A stretch of 64,000 bases of DNA from NCBI GenBank assembly GCA_003194525.1, contig NBIV01000089.1:124001-188000 (forward strand). Reading direction: 5' to 3'. The stretch comes from Gracilariopsis chorda (taxonomy: Eukaryota > Rhodophyta > Florideophyceae > Gracilariales > Gracilariaceae). Positions 33,389 through 44,321 of the stretch are shown here, in pieces (position 1 is the first letter of the stretch; every line of letters starts with the position of its first letter). The position numbers and the translations under genes were made by a program. Below the pieces are notes generated by a model that made no database searches, was not told the origin of the DNA, and saw only the letters and a list, made by a program, of their open reading frames with translations.

Positions 33389-34575
33389 AGCACTGTTGGC
33401 AGCGTGTGTGTTGCAGTCGCATTGTGACGCTTCACGTTTGTCGTGACAACCGACCCATTCGTCACGTCAAGAAAGAGCTCCCACGCTCTCCACGTCAATG
33501 CCACGCACGCCGCATACAGCCTCACAGACGTGTATCGCTATATGCACGCATGTGCTCTCTGTCTGCAAGAGGAGCGGACGGGCAGCGGGGGGCGAGAACA
33601 ACAGGGGAAATGCATGTGCGAGCATAGCGCATGATAGTGCACAACCTTTCCACGGCGAAAGCAACACAACACAGCGAACAACGCTCGTCGTGCTGCCTCC
33701 CTCTTATCTCGTGTGCCCTACTGTCCCACCCGCGCTGGTCACGCCTAGTTTAATTACACAGCCGATTCATGCGCGTAATACGTCAGAGGCCCACCACCTT
33801 GTGTCGATACCAAATGACACATCGATAGTCCAGTAGCGATTAGTAGACAGACAAAACCGCCCTTCAGTCTTGATTCAATGGATCCACATCGCGCTAAGGG
33901 CGGGTGGCAACCGCATACAATAACCCTCTATCCCGACGGACACACCATTCTCATTCAGTCTATGCGTCAGAGACAAGTACACCGCCTCAGGTACAGTAGG
34001 AGGACGCCCACTGTCTCAACACCCGCCCCGTGAGAACCCGCCCCGTGAGAGACATCTACCAACGATACCGCTACCTGCCGTTTCATGTGCTCGGCGCCGT
34101 CCGCAGTTAAAGCGTTCAAAAGCTCTTTGTACCCTGGCGAGATTCAAACCATGGCCCGAACCCCGAGTCCTGAATCGAACGTCCGCCGTCAGAACGCTTT
34201 TGCGGGATTTTCTGTCCGCAGCTTCCATCTTCGTCACCAGAATACGAAAGAAGACTGCTGCTTGCCCCCACCTTCGCGGCCAGGCCTTTTTGTCACACTT
34301 GTGTTTAAGAACCGCTGCAAGACTTCCGCACGGCAAGGCAGAGAGAGCGACACCACTCATGGGCTTCCTTCACTCTTTCCCCTGAGCAGTGCTCCATTTG
34401 TGTGTGTGTGTGTGTTTACGGGCAGTAAGCCTGTAATCCCAATGAAACAGTAGCTGCCTTTGTTATGTGTAGGTTCTTTCCTGAAGGCCACCAAGGAATT
34501 CACGCGCAACTGGGTCCATCGGCATAATCAGAGTAGTGTTGATTTTCGGCACTGTCTACCGTTGGTAACCCTTAC

Positions 34576-34600
34576 CGTTGGTACACAATGTGTACCAACG
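34576..34600. repeat. 11-bp perfect hairpin
   Basis: CGTTGGTACAC-AAT-GTGTACCAACG, immediately followed by the larger inverted repeat at 34608. Confidence 0.9.
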
Positions 34601-34607
34601 ATACCAA

Positions 34608-34680
34608 CGGTGGGCACATCTGTGGCACATGCAACGCAGCTATGCGATGTGTACTACATGTGCCACAGATCTGCCCACCG
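34608..34680. repeat. 24-bp inverted repeat, 25-nt loop
   Basis: Arms 34608-34631 and 34657-34680 are reverse complements with one mismatch (CGGTGGGCACATCTGTGG against CGGTGGGCAGATCTGTGG). The loop contains a further small palindrome. It may be a miniature foldback element. Confidence 0.9.
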
Positions 34681-35346
34681 TAATTGAAATCTCGGCGTAC
34701 AATGACGGCCAAATCGGAGAAGATAGGCGTTAGCCTTTTGCCAAGGGTACACTTTGCCGCAGCCGTGATGCGCTCACTGGTTAGTGAAATCTGCTCTACG
34801 CTTGTACGGGAAGCCCGGACTCCGGATCCATTTATTAGTGACGCTCACGCGACTCGTTTCGCATACTTTTCCTGTGCTGCAGGTATTCCTCACTGACTGC
34901 AACACCCCTTGCTAAAGGTCAACGCTAGATTCTACCGCTTCTCCCCATGTGCAGTCGTAAACGGTTGGTGGATGTGGAGATTTAGATACCGCATTTGTCT
35001 TTCTTGCGCTGTATGTTGTCTTGTTGTGTATGTTGTTGTTTAAGGGCCGTGTTGCTAATTCCGAAAGCGCAGTAGAGCTTCTACAACAAGAAGAGCGCTC
35101 TGTCACGAGAAGCGGGTGATGTACCCTACACGCCCCGGCCATTTCTGAAGAACGCCCAAAACAGTTGCGTTACAAGGAAAATCTCTCGCTAATAAGGGGC
35201 GGCAGCTTAATTCGAATTGACGGTACACTAGTTAAAGCGGAAACGAATGAGAAGGTAGTCTGCCGTGCCCAGTACGTTAGGAATGCACCCCAATGAGCAC
35301 GGTGCTCTCTTGTCATGGAGATAAAACACAACTCTTCATGTTGTAC

Positions 35347-35539
35347 TTTACGAACACGCATACGTTAATTCCTCGTAGCGCGGGGGTTTGCTAAGAACCC
35401 CGACACCCTATAATACTTACTCCTATACCGTCGCCTCGAACTACAAACCAGTAGCCGTGCTACACTCACTGGGCTACATATGATACGAAGAAAGTATTAG
35501 GTCCCGTAGGTGTCTTCAACCGCTGAAGCGTTTCGTTTA
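35347..35539 (+). repeat. dispersed repeat, copy 2 (possible LTR)
   Basis: Second copy of 32467-32656. Downstream lies a short inverted repeat (AGCAACTTTG...CAAGGTTGCT), a TATA-like CTATAAAAGG at 35589-35598 and an AATAAA at 35751, the usual order in an LTR. No matching far end was found, so the LTR interpretation is an inference. Confidence 0.65.
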
Positions 35540-36045
35540 GTCAGCAACTTTGCCCTGGAGCAAGGTTGCTGATTAGGGTTACGATCCTCTATAAAAGGGT
35601 GTAGCTCGCTGAGGAAACTAGCTAACAAAGAGGTGTCGAGTAGAAGGCCGTCCATAATGACAGCCTTTATCCTGTTTTGGAACGTTTTGACGATCCAAGA
35701 CAGAATGGGTCTCTCACGGAGACCAACAACCTTTTCTTTCTTTCAAGACAGAATAAATGATAACGGCATGAAGAGCTCCTCCTAAACTTTGTCCAAGTCT
35801 TCACAACAGCCCCGGGATAAGCGATGTTGACTTGTATGCAAACTGGATGGCACAAGTTCTTGCCCCTTGACTGCTCACAACTTCCTTCTTTCAGCAAAAA
35901 CAAAGTGTTAGCCTAGTAACATCTTGTCCATACCAACGTAACAAGCCAAACGCAGCGAGCAACCCCGGAATCGGGCAGTCAGAAGGCAGTTACGAAGCAC
36001 TTGACAGGTGCGGCCCTATGACGCGACCGTAGTAACAGTCAGGGC
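35540..36045. other. no gene seen
   Basis: Contains the promoter-like and polyadenylation-like signals described for the preceding repeat, but no coding region I can support. Confidence 0.4.
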
Positions 36046-36507
36046 GTGGCCTTCACATCAGAGTACATAGGAAACTCAGACGAAAGAAGGCTGGATGTCA
36101 TCAATGGATTCACCGTCGAAGAAGATACCTCCACCAACTTTATGTCTATTTCACCTTCGGCGACACCTCTGGCTGCTTTTGTAGTATCTGGAGTTTTGCG
36201 GTACTTGGTTAAACTTCTTCCATCAACAGTAGAAAACATGAGGATGATATCGGTGTTCCCATCTTGCTATTTCCAGAAACGACTAGGACAATACCCAGGG
36301 CATTGGAGTATACTTTGTTCTGGAGCTTTGCGCGAATGTACTACATGTGGTATTAAGGATACCATTAGCCCATTTGGCGTCACACAACGTCCGCTTCCTA
36401 ACATGCACGTAACTTCAGCGCATACTGTACACGAAAAGAAGAGGCAACCCTTTGTTAAAGCGAGTCTCACAATCAAGACGAAACCAAGAGCACGATACTC
36501 AAAATAA
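36046..36507 (+). CDS. hypothetical protein, 153 codons, doubtful
   Basis: An open frame convergent with the fibrillin gene, its stop about 30 bp from the fibrillin stop. The first ~80 residues have an ordinary composition with acidic and hydrophobic residues; the rest is basic and ends KTKPRARYSK. No family motif is recognisable. It could be a small host gene, one exon of a larger gene or a chance frame. Confidence 0.25.
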   Translation: MAFTSEYIGNSDERRLDVINGFTVEEDTSTNFMSISPSATPLAAFVVSGVLRYLVKLLPSTVENMRMISVFPSCYFQKRLGQYPGHWSILCSGALRECTTCGIKDTISPFGVTQRPLPNMHVTSAHTVHEKKRQPFVKASLTIKTKPRARYSK

Positions 36508-36535
36508 ATGATGAGTCACCATCTATCTACCAAAC

Positions 36536-37270
36536 TTAATCGACGACCTTTTCCAGTACGAAGACTTTGCCCTTGTCATCTCTGCCAATGCGAAGCTCGT
36601 CATCCACATAAGTGATATCAAGAAACCCATCAGGATTAAAGATGTTTGTTAGTAAAGAAATATTCTCACCCAGCAAAGCCTCCAAAGCCTGCGGTTGCAA
36701 GGCACTGTCAGTCATGTACACCCGCACTCTCTTTGGACCAACAACACTATAAGTAGCCGAAATGGTAAACGTTCCACGAGTACCTGTCAAAACCTTAAAT
36801 TCAATCAGGTTCCTACTTTGCCTGTTGTCGGGATCGATAAGTTGAAAGAAGTCGCCCAGTTTAACAAGCCCTGACTTCCGTGACGAACCAATGGCAAGAC
36901 GGATGCGGTTTTTACCCAGAATCTCTAACGTTGTGTACAACAAACGCCAGCGCCCTGCGGCAACTCGAGCATCGTCTGCTGTGGGATTTGAGCACGGAGT
37001 CTGACGTTCAAGCGCTTGGATGAGGCTATCCAACTCAACGCGATCATCACCGTCCAGACCGAATATTCCCCGATCTTCTCCTGCAATGGATGCTATTTGG
37101 GACTTGAGATGGGCCACGTTGGCGGTTGTGGCGGAACAGAGTATGACACGTCTGCATCGGGGGGTCGATAGCCGTTGGAAGCGTTCGGGGTGTTTAAAGA
37201 GGTCCGCGCGGGGGAGGGATGGGTTGCAGGCAATCTGGTGGAACGGAGTAATAAACGAGGCAGGAATCAT
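36536..37270 (-). CDS. plastid-lipid-associated protein (PAP/fibrillin family)
   Basis: A 244-residue protein. Residues 1-50 are Ser/Arg/Pro-rich and lack acidic residues, apart from a few, which suits a plastid-targeting peptide. The fibrillin domain follows: helix about 53-90 with DSLIQALERQTP, the diagnostic GRWRLLYTTLEILG at about 106-119, a central beta-barrel region (FFQLIDPDNRQS, RGTFTISATYSVVG, KRVRVYM) and the C-terminal signature DGFLDITYVDDELRIGRDDK at 214-233. Fibrillins bind plastid lipids and coat plastoglobules or thylakoids, helping in photoprotection and lipid storage; this is family knowledge. The gene is intronless. Its presence shows a photosynthetic host. Confidence 0.93.
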   Translation of the reverse strand: MIPASFITPFHQIACNPSLPRADLFKHPERFQRLSTPRCRRVILCSATTANVAHLKSQIASIAGEDRGIFGLDGDDRVELDSLIQALERQTPCSNPTADDARVAAGRWRLLYTTLEILGKNRIRLAIGSSRKSGLVKLGDFFQLIDPDNRQSRNLIEFKVLTGTRGTFTISATYSVVGPKRVRVYMTDSALQPQALEALLGENISLLTNIFNPDGFLDITYVDDELRIGRDDKGKVFVLEKVVD

Positions 37271-39601
37271 GATCAGAGACGGAGTTGATCGTCTGGGGAA
37301 TCTAACGATTATATCTCGAAGAACAAATAGCAGAAACGGAGTTGGTCGTTTGGGGAATCGGACGACTACCGTCGTGCATGTCGAGGAGCAAAGAGCCGCT
37401 CTCTGGCTTGTATCTGGTAAACTTCACGGGCAACGATTGACTGGACGACGGATATCTGGGATAGAGGGGATGCGGCAAATGTGTGGTGTTCCCAGCCGTT
37501 GACACGTGAGGTGCTCACTGACATGTTGGTGTAATGTAACATTTCATTATGTGCACATGTAGATGACGATACTCGCTCAACGTGTCATAGGTTGACAACC
37601 GGTCCACCCTTCCCATTCCTTGAGTTATCCCCTTGTGTTGCCAGTTGCACCAAGTACAAAGCTCCCGTCGTCGTTGATCCGCCCCGCACTGCCCCATCCC
37701 GCCAACCAACAACTTCACACGGGATCCTCATAATGCGAGAAGCACGATAAAAATTTTGCGACCACCCTCAGTCGTCAGCTTCATCATAATTTTGGAATGA
37801 GTTGAGCATTCCTTTGAGCACAGAAACGATGCTACAGGAAAAGTGCTCTGTTCTGACATAAGCGATGAAGAAGTCCTACAAAGAAGGTATGTGAATTCAT
37901 CTCCGTTCACTATCATTCGAAAGCAACCGACTTCCAGGGATGTTAATCTTTAGCCAACCCTTCGACACTTCAACGTGGGAATCTTCTCTTTTCCATATAC
38001 TCTAATTTTTTACTGAGGAAGTGAATAGCATAGCGACGATGTCCGACAGCAAAGCACAACGACTGACCAGCCAAAGACGCCGAGATCACTTTATCACTCC
38101 CGTTTTCTTACCTGCAGATCGACTCCTTCTGAAAAGGCTGGTAACCCGGTAACCATCTGGCCCACGCATCCGAACTGAAAGACAACGTCATCCGACTGGA
38201 AAGAGCGTGACGCAAAGCTCATGAACATGTGATGCCATGACAGACAGCGCAATTGTCAAGAAGGTAAGTGCTAACTTGAAGTGAAGCCCGCATGACGCAA
38301 TGATGTAACTTGCTATTAAACAGTCGTTTGATCCCAATGAAAACAGCTTGAAGCGCCTGATGCGTCGTCCCCTGATATCTAAACCGCATCAAACCTAACA
38401 CCTACTTCCCCCTTTCCCCCCGCCCTGCGGTCATTCACACTCACACATTGAGGCAGCACACACGCTGAAACAAACGAACAAACAATCTGCGTAGCCAAAA
38501 TCCTCCCAGCAAACATAGAACCGTTGCCATTTGCACAATCCTGCCCTGTCATAAGCGAAGTACGCTCACTGGTATGAATACTGCACTCCTACAGCACGTT
38601 CTTAATGAAGACTACAGCCTGTCCAACATCTTCGGAAATTGTGGTGGGCTTCGTAAAGAATGTCTCAGAAGGCTGCATTCCCTTACCAAGCATTCGCTCG
38701 AAGACTATGCATCTCAAACTTCATGAATTTAGTGCTTGAGAGGTGTTACCCTTCTCTTCAGGTGACGTCGCTTTTCCAGTTGCCTCTAACGGCTGCACTT
38801 GAATGTTCCGAGCCGTCTGAGCCCCTTGAGTCGCGAAACCTATCCTGATAACAGCAGATACCGACGCTTTGTTTCTGGAAGGACTTCTCACTGACTCTCC
38901 ACAGAAGACCGACGACACACAGCATACTTCACGTCGAAGTGCATGACGCTCACATCCCGTACGTGTTAACAGGAACCATTTTTTTCCCACGAGCTTCGAT
39001 ATCTGTTAAAACGACAAATGACCTCTATTTCAGGCAGCGAAAGAGTAACGTATGTTGACGAGAGGAGCGTCCGGGGCTCAGATTGCTTTGATTGAAGGGC
39101 TTCTCGAGACCATGCACGCGTGGGTATCTGTTGCCTAGGCTCTACAATGTTGTCCTTCTCTCAAGTTCGAGGACCGATTATGGAAACTGGTGCTACTTTT
39201 GCCACAGTAATAGAAAGAAGTAGAGGCCATGCTACGACGGCCTGATCTGACAGAAGAGATCGCATCTTGTATCATGCTCAGCTGTGCGCAATGAACAGTT
39301 GATCGCCTCCGGGCGATTGAGTGCAGTCACCTCACTTACAATTGCTTTCAGAAAGTGGATAAGATCGAAATGTAAATCGCGCAGCGTGTGTCCTTCAGTT
39401 CAGGTCGAGAAATGACTTTAGACGACAAAGCTAAGAAGACGATTTTCGCTCATCGCTGTCCTATGGGAAACAAGTCTTGCGGAGGCACATGGATGCCAAA
39501 CTGTAGTATCTCCAGGAGAAGTCTGATGTATAAGTTAGCCTTCCCTGAGACAGTCAACAACCGAGACGGTTTAGCAACGTCAGGGAAGGCGCCTAGATGA
39601 G
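37271..39601. other. intergenic, no gene seen
   Basis: 2.3 kb with only short frames (the longest about 90 codons) that lack motifs. A small frame at 38039 beginning MSDSKAQRLTS cannot be distinguished from chance. Confidence 0.4.
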
Positions 39602-41102
39602 CTAATTCCAAAACTTCCACACCCGCACGGTTCGCATAAGCCCTGGAACACCGGTGTCCTCAAACTCGGCGTCCGGAGCCGATCCATCTGGCATAACCTT
39701 TTGCACCGCATCATAATTACAGCAAGCGCAACTGACAACAGCCACTCTCCTTCTCAGACACTTGCTATCCCTATTCCCTCCGGAAAACCGTAAACACGAT
39801 ATAGCATCCGTAATAGAAGTGTGACAATGCCACATAACAACCACAACACGTTGATCATCAACAACATCAATAACCACATCCTGCACTCTTGCAGTGTGAG
39901 TTCGGAGGTTCTTCACGTCATCCCAGCCACCCTTACGCATCTGTGGGTCGATGGAGATGCAATTCCAGGACGTTCGAAATGCGAATAGAGCGGCTGTTCT
40001 GGGCGTCACACCGTCTCCCACGGCTACTAGCAGTACATTCGGGGATGAGAAGGATAGCACACCGTCTTGTTGTTCATGGTTTGGTGCGTGTTTCACCAAG
40101 TAATGTCGAACAGCTGCATACGCACTCATCGATTCGGCGAGTTCCTGTGGTATGGGAATCAAGGGTAAATCAGTTGTTGGTTAGTTAATGCTGTGTTCAG
40201 GATTTCGAAGACACGGTATCGTAATGAAACAGACACATACCTTTCCATTCGGAAATATCTACTCCATGCGATTCAAACACCGAAAGAAATTATCACTCAA
40301 GTTAGCAACGGCACCACACAATAACGTATTTAACAAAACAAAACGAAGAGCAGTGTCCCACCTTTAGTCTGGTAAGGTCCTCCGCACAGTTGAGGTCAAG
40401 AAATTCGTCAACGTATCGAAAGCTAAGGGGCATAGGGGATATGCGTTGTTGCAAATCCCCATCAGCAGTCACGCTTTCTCGCCGCTGTTTCCTCACCAAT
40501 CGAAGTTGTTTAACACTGTCGCTGTGGCGAGCAAATTCACGTCTTCGGACAGCATTTTGGCGTTTTAATCGCCGAACGGTTTCCTTAACATCGATATACT
40601 CACAGCGATCAGAAACAAAGGAGATGTATCCCCTCCATCGTCGCACATCTGCTTTGTAGGATTGGGCATATGAACCGGCTGTAGACGGGGGCCGAAGTAC
40701 TCGCCCTAGAGCGGAGCGAAATCGCTCTTGAAGATCGTCAGAATGGGTTTGTGAGGTTTGGATCAGAAAGAGGTTGTAAATGTCGTCCACGAGGGTGTAG
40801 TGGGTGTGGCTTGGACGAAAGGCGTTTTCATATATAACACGACGCACATCGTCACGGATGGAGGGCTGATCGCGAGTGTCTGCAACTGGCCATGGGGCGT
40901 AAGATATCTCGACTGTGGGCGGCGTCATTGGTGTGATGTGCTTTTGTACCGCAAAGACGCTCAAGTGCGAACGAGAGAAAGGTGGAACGCGGAAGGTAAG
41001 CCTTAACACAGGGCTATCCACTTCCAGGAGAATCAAGTCGATACCGTCGATGCTCCCCGTGACGGCACGTAATAATAAATGTTTAGAAACATGAGGTTGC
41101 AA
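39602..41102 (-). CDS. conserved-looking protein of unknown function, three exons with a microexon
   Basis: Proposed exons on the minus strand: 41102-40362 (247 codons), 40258-40241 (18 nt, six codons) and 40144-39602. Junctions follow the GT-AG rule: AAAG/gtggga, tag/ATATTTCC, GGAAAG/gtatgt and ccacag/GAACTC. All introns are phase 0, so the frame is continuous. The C-terminal exon has a Rossmann/methyltransferase-like strand-loop LLVAVGDGVTPRTAALFAF followed by SWNCISIDPQM, like a nucleotide or SAM-binding fold with an acidic residue after strand 2. The N-terminal exon is basic with no recognised domain. The real start could lie in a further upstream exon. I do not assign a function. Confidence 0.65.
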
Positions 41103-41232
41103 AACGTGTGAGCGTGTCCCATGACAGATTCACGACCAAACAGCACGGCACATACGAGAGCTTAATGAAGGTATGTACAAAGGCAAGAGAGATTCAAACA
41201 AAGCAAATGAAGACCAACGAGCAGAAAACAAG

Positions 41233-42492
41233 TTACGAAGCATTACTAAGGTGTCCGTTGTCATCTCCGTCATCGTCAGCTTCTTCTTCATCACTATCAT
41301 AATCACTGTTAAGTCGATGCAATCGACTACCCATATAACTAACCCCCCTAGGCATATGCTCCCTATCAACAATCGCCTCTACACGAGTGCGTCCGTAAGA
41401 ATCTCTCTCTAAATAGTCATCACTCTGAACGGTCTCCCCAGGCTTACCCCACACAAATGCGTCCGCCTTCAAACAGAACACGCTACTGACGCCACCACGT
41501 CGAGTGGTAAGCCCCATTTTGGCCATATCCAAAGTAACAAAGGCTTGTTTCAAGGTGGAGCCACTGACCGGCACCATATACAACTTGCCGCCTGGTTTGG
41601 CATACTTGAAAGCCGAAGCCGAAGTTTGCACAAATCCCAACGGGATATGCGTACCAGATTGATTGTAATGAAACAGCTCAAAGCGCAAAGCCCTGTTTTC
41701 ATCCATACCATACAAATGCTCCGCCTGTATGGAGGCGCCTTCGAACATACATTCGCGATCGACGTTACGAAAAGGGTCAACAACCTCAGAACGATACACG
41801 GGTGTCCAGTCTTCATCGCCAACGCCATTGATAATAGCCCTGTAAATAACGTAAAAACAACGGCGGGCCTTTCTCCGTGAAGCGCTTCCCCAAACGTCGC
41901 TCCGTTTCGCAAAGCCGAATTGAATGGAATACATGTGCTTCACGGCGGCCGGCTTAACCTTTTCCCCGCATATGATAACACTGCCCATCTTGCGTTCCGA
42001 ACGTCCCGAACGCGCACGCAAGACGCGTTCAATAACGCCGTCGCGTTTCGCAAACACTCTGGAAAGCGAGAAATCAGCGTACCCCAAAAACGTATTCCGT
42101 CGAAGTTCATCCGAACGAGAAGACCTAGAATACAGCACAACCCGAAACTCCCCCTCGGGAATCTGATCACCATTCAAAGGGATTTCAAAAGAGGTGACAA
42201 AAGCCGGGTTGGCCTCACTCCAAACGGTTTCGGTCCTCACAATTTCATCGTGCGTGGAGAAGGAACCGCTGGTCGGGCGAGCAAGAACTGCAAAGGGATC
42301 AACTCTTCTCCCGCGCAGGTCTGCAGCTGCGATTTTGAGCTCGACATAGGCGGGGAGAGAGGAGGAAGACGCGGATGAAGCGGGAGGACGCTGCATATTT
42401 CTGGTCCAGAAGTTCTGGAGCGGGAAGGAGGAGGGCGAATGCGGGGGCGGTGCGACAGTGAGCGGCGTAACGGCAAGCCCTTTTTTATTCAT
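41233..42492 (-). CDS. tandem C2-domain protein (copine-like, no vWA domain)
   Basis: Two consecutive C2 domains, in known proteins Ca2+- and phospholipid-binding modules. Numbered from ATG 42492 (419 residues): C2A at about 50-175 with VELKIAAADLRGRRVDPFAV, WSEANPAFVTSFEI and the strand EFRVVLYS, the arrangement typical of copine C2A; C2B at about 185-330 with YRSEVVDPFRN and ALRFELFHYN. An acidic C-terminal tail (DSDEEEADDDGDD) replaces the von Willebrand A domain of true copines. The frame is open further upstream to an ATG at 42690, but that extension is Cys-rich and unlike the domain; an ATG at 42396 is also possible. The calcium-binding loops look incomplete, so Ca2+ dependence is uncertain. 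Confidence 0.78.
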   Translation of the reverse strand: MNKKGLAVTPLTVAPPPHSPSSFPLQNFWTRNMQRPPASSASSSSLPAYVELKIAAADLRGRRVDPFAVLARPTSGSFSTHDEIVRTETVWSEANPAFVTSFEIPLNGDQIPEGEFRVVLYSRSSRSDELRRNTFLGYADFSLSRVFAKRDGVIERVLRARSGRSERKMGSVIICGEKVKPAAVKHMYSIQFGFAKRSDVWGSASRRKARRCFYVIYRAIINGVGDEDWTPVYRSEVVDPFRNVDRECMFEGASIQAEHLYGMDENRALRFELFHYNQSGTHIPLGFVQTSASAFKYAKPGGKLYMVPVSGSTLKQAFVTLDMAKMGLTTRRGGVSSVFCLKADAFVWGKPGETVQSDDYLERDSYGRTRVEAIVDREHMPRGVSYMGSRLHRLNSDYDSDEEEADDDGDDNGHLSNAS

Positions 42493-42690
42493 GGCGGGGG
42501 TTTCGTGTGTACAGCGATTACAGCAGCCGCGTGACGCGCACTGGCAGCGAGGGCAACTTGTGCGAAGCCAGATCGCTCTTCTGATTTGATCGCCATCACA
42601 AAACGCTTGGTGACAGGCCGCGTTCAATACCAGGCCGCCAAAGCAGAACACCCTCATAGAACAGCCCTTCATTCCGCTCGTCGTAGCCAA

Positions 42691-44321
42691 TTAGAACTGA
42701 GGGGTTTGTCCCCTTCCGAAAAATGGTTATAAAGATAAAGGGTTAGCTAGTAGAGCATTAACGTCTGCGGCGAAGTTGGAAGGTAAAGAGTTAGCAATTG
42801 CTAGCGGTCTAGCAGCCAAAGAGCTAGTAATCCAACCCTTACCTTTTTGTGTACGACATTGTATATTGTTCGCTTGTGCCCTCTGTGATCCGAATGACTC
42901 GACACATATTCTGGACGAACCTACATACCCTTCGATACGAACGGTTTTGCAAAATGCGCGTAGTGCATGAGCAATACACACACCGTTGAAGCTGAAACAG
43001 GACAAAGCATCCGTTATCACGGCCGATAGCTGTGGAAGGCGCTCCTGGAATTGTCATTCACCTTGCGCAGCTCGGCTCGGTGTTGTCGACTCAGCAAGGT
43101 TTGATTAAAGCCGCATGCGCAGATTATTCTGCATCTATCCACTGCCTCAGCGAGCAGTCCACGCATGCAAGGTTCTTGCCTCTATCATGGCTAGCAATCT
43201 CTTTCAACATAGCGCCGCAGCCCAGAGCGCGAGTATCTCCGAGCTCTTGACTCCGGCACTGTTAACTATTGCGCAAGTGCAATATTCTGCGTCGCCAAAA
43301 GGCCGCCTCATTTGAAAATTGAATGCAAGTTACTTGAAAATACTTGCACCGCCAATCGCGATTCTTTCGCAGCCGCTATGATCATCAATTCCGGACTCGA
43401 AGCTGTTGCGCGGAGCCAGAAAGATCGAACCAGTCTAATGAAATGGCGGATTTGCGTTCGTGGTCGCGTTGTAGGAAATGGTGTAGCCGGGGGAAACCCG
43501 GTACGGCATGGCGCCGAAAATCGCTTGCGAAATAGCACAACAGTGCGTCAGCTCCGCGGACCATATTTCTGCTGCAGGCTTCTTTCTAGCACAGTGCCAA
43601 CTTGCGCCTGTCAATCCCATTCCAAGGATACATCTGATTCCGGAGTGTGAGAGTGCACTAAGCTGTCTGACTGCCGTCAGTTCGGCTTCACCAACACAGC
43701 GTTCAGAAGTCATCATGCTTACCGTTGCCACCATCATGGTGTTTTAAAGGCTCTCTCGTTTTTTCGGGTGGGCAATGTGACTGACTTAGGCTCAAGTATA
43801 ATAGGTCGCTTGCAGGCGGCGTGTGTCAACTTCAGAGCATTGAATAGTACTAAAAGGGATGTATGTTCAAATTGAAAATATGGTAACCTTGAAGTCTTCG
43901 CTTCTCTTGCGTTCCATGTACTTCGCGTCGTCCGGATGAGCAGTGGCACCAGCAGCAAACGGCCAAAATGTCACCCAACTCGCATTACAATCACATGACC
44001 TACGACACACGTCAGTGATATCGTGATCCAGGTTCCACGGAGATAGGGGATTAACTTCTCTGACGGACAGGTGAGTAGCTCATCGAGCCAGAACGCAAGA
44101 ATACCATGTCGAATAACCGGAGCAGATCACAAAAAGATACAAACTCCCAGACTTCTCCTAGGTCCTTATGCCTAGGCAAGGCTGTCCTCCTAAACACTGG
44201 CATGCTGGATTCACCGAAATCGGATTTGAGGTTGAGAAACAGCCCTTCCCAGGCCTTTCAGGGGATTGGGCAGCCGCTTATACAATCCATAGCATGATGG
44301 GGCCCGCTTGGTGCGCTCATA
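42691..44321. other. intergenic, no gene seen
   Basis: 1.6 kb between two minus-strand genes. Several frames of 60-110 codons occur on both strands with no recognisable motif. Confidence 0.4.

Noticed and set aside
33113-33446. Frames reading KGLSTKGSAQRAQH-type repeats
   Set aside because: Translation of the 14-bp minisatellite; no start context or homology.
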